A DNA stretch of 7,395 nucleotides from positions 1 through 7,395 of the forward strand of contig JAABRB010000172.1 in the NCBI GenBank assembly GCA_011391185.1, written 5' to 3'. Of the stretch, positions 4,910-7,395 are shown piece by piece. The translations under genes were made by a program, and so were the position numbers. Source of the DNA: Betaproteobacteria bacterium (GTDB lineage Bacteria > Pseudomonadota > Gammaproteobacteria > Burkholderiales > SG8-39). Under the pieces are notes generated by a model that worked only from the letters and a program-made list of their open reading frames with translations, ran no database searches and had not been told where the DNA came from. How positions within the stretch are numbered: the stretch's first letter is position 1; every line of letters begins with the position of its first letter.

Positions 4910-5024
4910 TACCCGGTAACTGTGGAAAATCCACCACATTCCAGCGCATGGGGCGTCAGTCGGGGACGAGCGGCCATGTATGCTTCGCCGCCGGCCCGTG
5001 CGTGGTGCGCCCGGCCGTGGAAAA

Positions 5025-5032
5025 AGAGGTGA
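5025..5032 (+). promoter_or_regulatory. Shine-Dalgarno deciding the TTG start at 5038
   Basis: AGAGGTGA at 5025-5032 is a close match to the anti-16S consensus and is five bases from TTG at 5038-5040. It favours that TTG over the in-frame GTG codons at 5017 and 5029, which lack a site at proper distance. Confidence 0.65.
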
Positions 5033-5037
5033 TTCCG

Positions 5038-6003
5038 TTGGCTCCCGGGGTTTCCGTGGTTCGATGGTTCGGTGTGCTGACGATCGGCCTTGCGGCATGC
5101 GCCGCGCACGCCGAGATTGCGGTCGTCCTGAATTCGCAGGACGCGACGGTGAGCGTGATTCGCAAGGCGGAGTACACGGAGCTGCGCCGCATTCCGGTCG
5201 GAAAGGAGCCGCATCACCTGATGCAGACGCCTGATGGCGCCGAGCTCATCGTCGCGAGCTCGGCTGGCAACGAGCTGCTGTTCCTGGATCCGTCGACCGG
5301 GGACATGAAGCGCCGTCTCACAAGCATCGCGGATCCCTACCAGATCGGCTTCAGCCCGGATCGGAAATGGTTGGTCGTGAACGCGCTGCGATTGAACCGG
5401 GTGGACCTCTACACCGCCGATGACTTCAAGCTGGTCGAGCGCATTCCGCTGCGCGACACGCCGAGCCACATGGCATTCAACCGCGCGGGCTCGCATGTGT
5501 TCATCACGCTCCAGGAGAGCGACGAGATCGCCGCGATCGATCTCGTCCGCGCGGAGGTCGATTGGCGAATGCCGATCGGGCGGCAGCCGGCCGGGATCTG
5601 GATGACGGCCGACGACAAGCACCTCCTCATCGGCGTGATGGGCCGCGATCATGTCGAGGTGGTGGACTGGCGGACGCGCAAGCGCGTCACGCGCATCGTC
5701 ACTGCCCAGGGCGCGCACAATTGCCAGGCGCTCGGCGACAAGCGTCACGTCCTGGTCTCGAACCGGGCAGCCAATTCGATCTCGGTGCTCGATCAGCAGA
5801 CGCTTACCGTCGTCGACACCTTTTCCGTGCCGGGAGGTCCGGACGATATGGAAGTGTCGAAAGACGGCAGGGAGCTCTGGGTGACGAGCCGGTGGGCGCG
5901 GTCGGTCTCGGTGGTGGACCTGGCCACGCGCAAAGTGGTGCGGAAGATTTCCGTGGGACGCTCGCCGCACGACATCTTTTTCGTCGATGCGGCGCGCGAG
6001 TAG
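5038..6003 (+). CDS. Exported seven-bladed YVTN-type beta-propeller protein
   Basis: From TTG at 5038 the protein has 321 residues. Residues 1-25 form a signal peptide: R9, then a hydrophobic stretch WFGVLTIGLAA, then AHA before E26, a good signal peptidase I site. LAAC at 18-21 also fits a lipobox, so it may be a lipoprotein instead. The rest consists of about seven repeats of some 42 residues, each with a strand-turn such as LIVASSAGNELLFLD, WVTSRWARSVSVVD or VLVSNRAANSISVLD, followed by a GxxPxxx segment (VGKEPHHL, VGRSPHDI). This is the YVTN/NHL-like beta-propeller pattern of exported proteins related to E. coli YncE and cytochrome cd1-type propellers. No heme-binding or PQQ motif and no catalytic site are seen. 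The C-terminus overlaps the deacetylase gene by 17 nt, implying a shared role at the cell envelope. Such propellers usually serve as binding scaffolds; ligand unknown. Confidence 0.85.
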   Translation: MAPGVSVVRWFGVLTIGLAACAAHAEIAVVLNSQDATVSVIRKAEYTELRRIPVGKEPHHLMQTPDGAELIVASSAGNELLFLDPSTGDMKRRLTSIADPYQIGFSPDRKWLVVNALRLNRVDLYTADDFKLVERIPLRDTPSHMAFNRAGSHVFITLQESDEIAAIDLVRAEVDWRMPIGRQPAGIWMTADDKHLLIGVMGRDHVEVVDWRTRKRVTRIVTAQGAHNCQALGDKRHVLVSNRAANSISVLDQQTLTVVDTFSVPGGPDDMEVSKDGRELWVTSRWARSVSVVDLATRKVVRKISVGRSPHDIFFVDAARE

Positions 6004-6718
6004 CCTCGTCGTTGCCGCGGCGCTCGCTGTTTCCGGCGCTGCGCATGCCGCCTGCAAAGGCACGCTCTACCTGACGCTCGACACGAGCAACATGTCGCAG
6101 GCGGAGACCGTCGCGCGGATTCTCGCCCGGCACGACATCAAGGCGACGTTCTTCGTGGCGAACGAGAAGACGGTCAACGGCGACTACTCGCTCGATCCCT
6201 CCTGGGGGGCGTACTGGCGGGCCCGCGTCGCCGAAGGGCACACATTCGGATCGCATACCTGGGATCACGGATACTTCCGGGGTGACCTGCCCGACGGAAA
6301 GGTCCGGTACGTGCGCGGCGGGCGCACCCGCGAGCTCGACGCGCAGGGCGTCTGCCAGGAGCTGCGGCGCGTGGAGACCCGGTTTCGTGAACTGACGGGC
6401 CGCGGTCTGGAACCGATCTGGCGCGCGCCCGGCGGAAAAACGACGCCGAACGCGCTGGCAGCCGGGGAGGCGTGCGGCTACCGGCATGTGCACTGGTCGT
6501 CCGCCGGGATCCTCGGCGACGAGCTGCCTTCCGACAAGTACCCGAACGACATGCTGCTCGCCCGCGCGCTCAGGAATCTGCGCGACGGGGACATCCTGAT
6601 GATGCACCTCGGCATTCAATCGAGAAAGGAACCCCTCGCGCCGATGCTGGATCCGCTGCTGGCCGGGCTGAAGGAGCGGGGGTTCTGTTTCGCGACCCTT
6701 CCGGAGCCGAAGCGGTGA
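5987..6718 (+). CDS. Exported polysaccharide deacetylase (NodB homology domain)
   Basis: Encodes 243 residues. MRRASSLVVAAALAVSGAAHA is a clear Sec signal peptide with cleavage after A21, so the enzyme acts in the periplasm or outside. The NodB fold shows LYLTLDT (motif 1, D32), ATFFVANEKT, the metal-binding GSHTWDH (motif 2, H90 and H94), WRAPGGKT (motif 3, R146), and ILMMHLG near the end (motif 5, H207). This carbohydrate esterase 4 type family removes N- or O-acetyl groups from peptidoglycan, chitin-like or exopolysaccharide chains. The second Asp of the usual TFDD motif, which helps hold the metal, is T33 here; I recall related betaproteobacterial proteins with TFDTG, so this may be a subfamily trait. 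The ATG at 5987 lies inside the end of the propeller gene and has no clear Shine-Dalgarno, which suggests translational coupling. Substrate cannot be told from the sequence. Confidence 0.88.
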   Translation: MRRASSLVVAAALAVSGAAHAACKGTLYLTLDTSNMSQAETVARILARHDIKATFFVANEKTVNGDYSLDPSWGAYWRARVAEGHTFGSHTWDHGYFRGDLPDGKVRYVRGGRTRELDAQGVCQELRRVETRFRELTGRGLEPIWRAPGGKTTPNALAAGEACGYRHVHWSSAGILGDELPSDKYPNDMLLARALRNLRDGDILMMHLGIQSRKEPLAPMLDPLLAGLKERGFCFATLPEPKR

Positions 6719-6808
6719 TCGGTTTCGGCGACGGAATCGGCCGGGTGCAGACGTGGCGGTTCGAGACCGTCGTGCAGCCTGCGCTCTACTGACGCGGCCG
6801 GCGGGCGG

Positions 6809-7395
6809 TCAGAGCACCTCGGCGGCGTGATCCGCGAGCCGCGAGCGCTCGCCTCGCTGGAGCGTCACGTGGCCCGAATGGGCCCAGTCCTTGAAACGGT
6901 CGACGACGTACGTCATTCCGGAGCTGCCCTCCGTCAGATAGGGCGTGTCGATCTGGGCGATATTGCCGAGACACACGACCTTCGTGCCGGGGCCCGCGCG
7001 CGTGATCAGCGTCTTCATCTGCTTGGGGGTCAGATTCTGCGCTTCGTCGAGGATCAGGAATCTGCTGAGGAAGGTGCGCCCGCGCATGAAATTGAGCGAC
7101 TTGATCTTGATCCGTGAGCGGATCAGGTCGCGCGTCGCCGCGCGGCCCCACTCGCCGGCCTCCTCGTCGGTATTCTGCAGGACGTCGAGATTGTCCTCGA
7201 GCGCGCCCATCCACGGGGTCATTTTCTCCTCCTCGGTGCCGGGGAGAAAGCCGATGTCCTCGCCGAGCGGCACGGTCACCCGCGTGATGATGATCTCGCT
7301 GTATCGCTTGCTCTCGAGCGTCTGCATCAACCCGGCTGCGAGCGTCAGAAGCGTCTTACCCGTGCCGGCCTGGCCGAGCAGCGTCACGAAGTCGA
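6809..7395 (-). CDS. PhoH-family ATPase, C-terminal part (5' end outside window)
   Basis: The minus-strand frame is open from the window edge to a TGA at 6811-6809, giving the last 195 residues. Near the edge is Walker A GQAGTGKT, followed by RVTVPLGEDIGFLPGTEEEKM, FLILDEAQNLTPKQMKT (Walker B with DE), and NIAQIDTPYLTEGSSGMTYVVDRFKDW, ending RGERSRLADHAAEVL. These are the motifs of PhoH-type P-loop ATPases. The QIDTPYL and final RGERSRLA block resemble the PIN-PhoH (YlaK/PhoH2) type, in which an N-terminal PIN nuclease domain precedes the ATPase and the protein acts on RNA; that domain would lie beyond the window, so this is an inference. The gene is convergent with the deacetylase. The ATG-less in-frame GTG near 7387 is internal, not a start, because the Walker A motif begins immediately after it. 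Confidence 0.93.
   Translation of the reverse strand, partial: DFVTLLGQAGTGKTLLTLAAGLMQTLESKRYSEIIITRVTVPLGEDIGFLPGTEEEKMTPWMGALEDNLDVLQNTDEEAGEWGRAATRDLIRSRIKIKSLNFMRGRTFLSRFLILDEAQNLTPKQMKTLITRAGPGTKVVCLGNIAQIDTPYLTEGSSGMTYVVDRFKDWAHSGHVTLQRGERSRLADHAAEVL

Larger units (their letters stand above)
4458..5037. other. 580-bp non-protein-coding interval between dnaB and the beta-propeller gene
   Basis: No protein gene is supported here. Short open frames on either strand lack a ribosome-binding site or family resemblance. The left part (4521-4700) contains a minus-strand transcription unit read as a small RNA gene. The part from 4701 to 4811 shows only short repetitive motifs, such as CGGCA repeats near 4740-4755 and tandem GGATCCG at 4764-4777. 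The part from 4812 to 5037 holds a candidate plus-strand promoter, CATCTGT repeats, a palindrome, two hairpins and the ribosome-binding site of the next gene. Confidence 0.7.

Noticed and set aside
4921..4936. TGTGGAAAA resembling a DnaA box, near dnaB
   Set aside because: Only one near-consensus 9-mer with one mismatch is present, with no cluster, no AT-rich unwinding region and no dnaA or gidA nearby. It is better read as part of the small GTGGA/TCCAC inverted repeat.
4888..5037. Longer N-terminus for the beta-propeller protein, starting at 4888
   Set aside because: It would place about 50 polar residues before the signal peptide, which would block export, whereas the TTG at 5038 has a good ribosome-binding site and puts the signal peptide at the N-terminus.
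6719..6808. Possible terminator between the convergent deacetylase and PhoH genes
   Set aside because: The 90 bp is GC-rich but shows no stem followed by a T-run on either strand that I could support.

Overview
This window reads as chromosomal DNA of a high-GC proteobacterium, most likely a betaproteobacterium. The gene order rnr - rlmB - rpsF - priB - rpsR - rplI - dnaB, with PriB between S6 and S18, is a beta/gamma arrangement, and the direct linkage of rnr-rlmB to the S6/S18/L9 block and dnaB is, as I recall, typical of Betaproteobacteria. Genus cannot be assigned from sequence alone. No mobile element, CRISPR array, tRNA or rRNA was seen.

Region 1 (1-1115, + strand): the end of RNase R and the 23S rRNA methyltransferase RlmB, overlapping by a few bases. 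Region 2 (1116-2998, + strand): a candidate promoter, a leader of more than 200 nt with an 11-bp tandem repeat (seven units) and stacked hairpins, then the tight operon rpsF-priB-rpsR-rplI closed by a perfect 12-bp terminator hairpin. Region 3 (2999-4457, + strand): the replicative helicase gene dnaB with its own candidate promoter, whose -10/start block closely matches that of rpsF.

Region 4 (4458-5037): a 580-bp stretch without a protein gene. Its left half holds what looks like an unannotated small RNA gene on the minus strand: a consensus-like promoter (TTGACA, 18 bp, TATAAA), about 140 nt with no credible ORF, a hairpin displaying a CU-rich loop complementary to Shine-Dalgarno sequences, an A-rich ARN stretch of the kind Hfq binds, and a textbook terminator. 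Its right half holds a weaker plus-strand promoter, short repeats and palindromes, and a leader hairpin for the next gene.

Region 5 (5038-6718, + strand): an exported seven-bladed YVTN-type beta-propeller protein and an exported NodB-type polysaccharide deacetylase, overlapping by 17 nt and probably translationally coupled; both act outside the cytoplasm and their substrate is unknown. Region 6 (6809-7395, - strand): the C-terminal ATPase part of a PhoH-family protein, convergent with the deacetylase and cut by the window edge.

The core genes are ordinary housekeeping genes for RNA decay, ribosome assembly and replication restart/unwinding. The most interesting material is non-coding: the candidate anti-Shine-Dalgarno sRNA downstream of dnaB, and the repeat-bearing rpsF leader.
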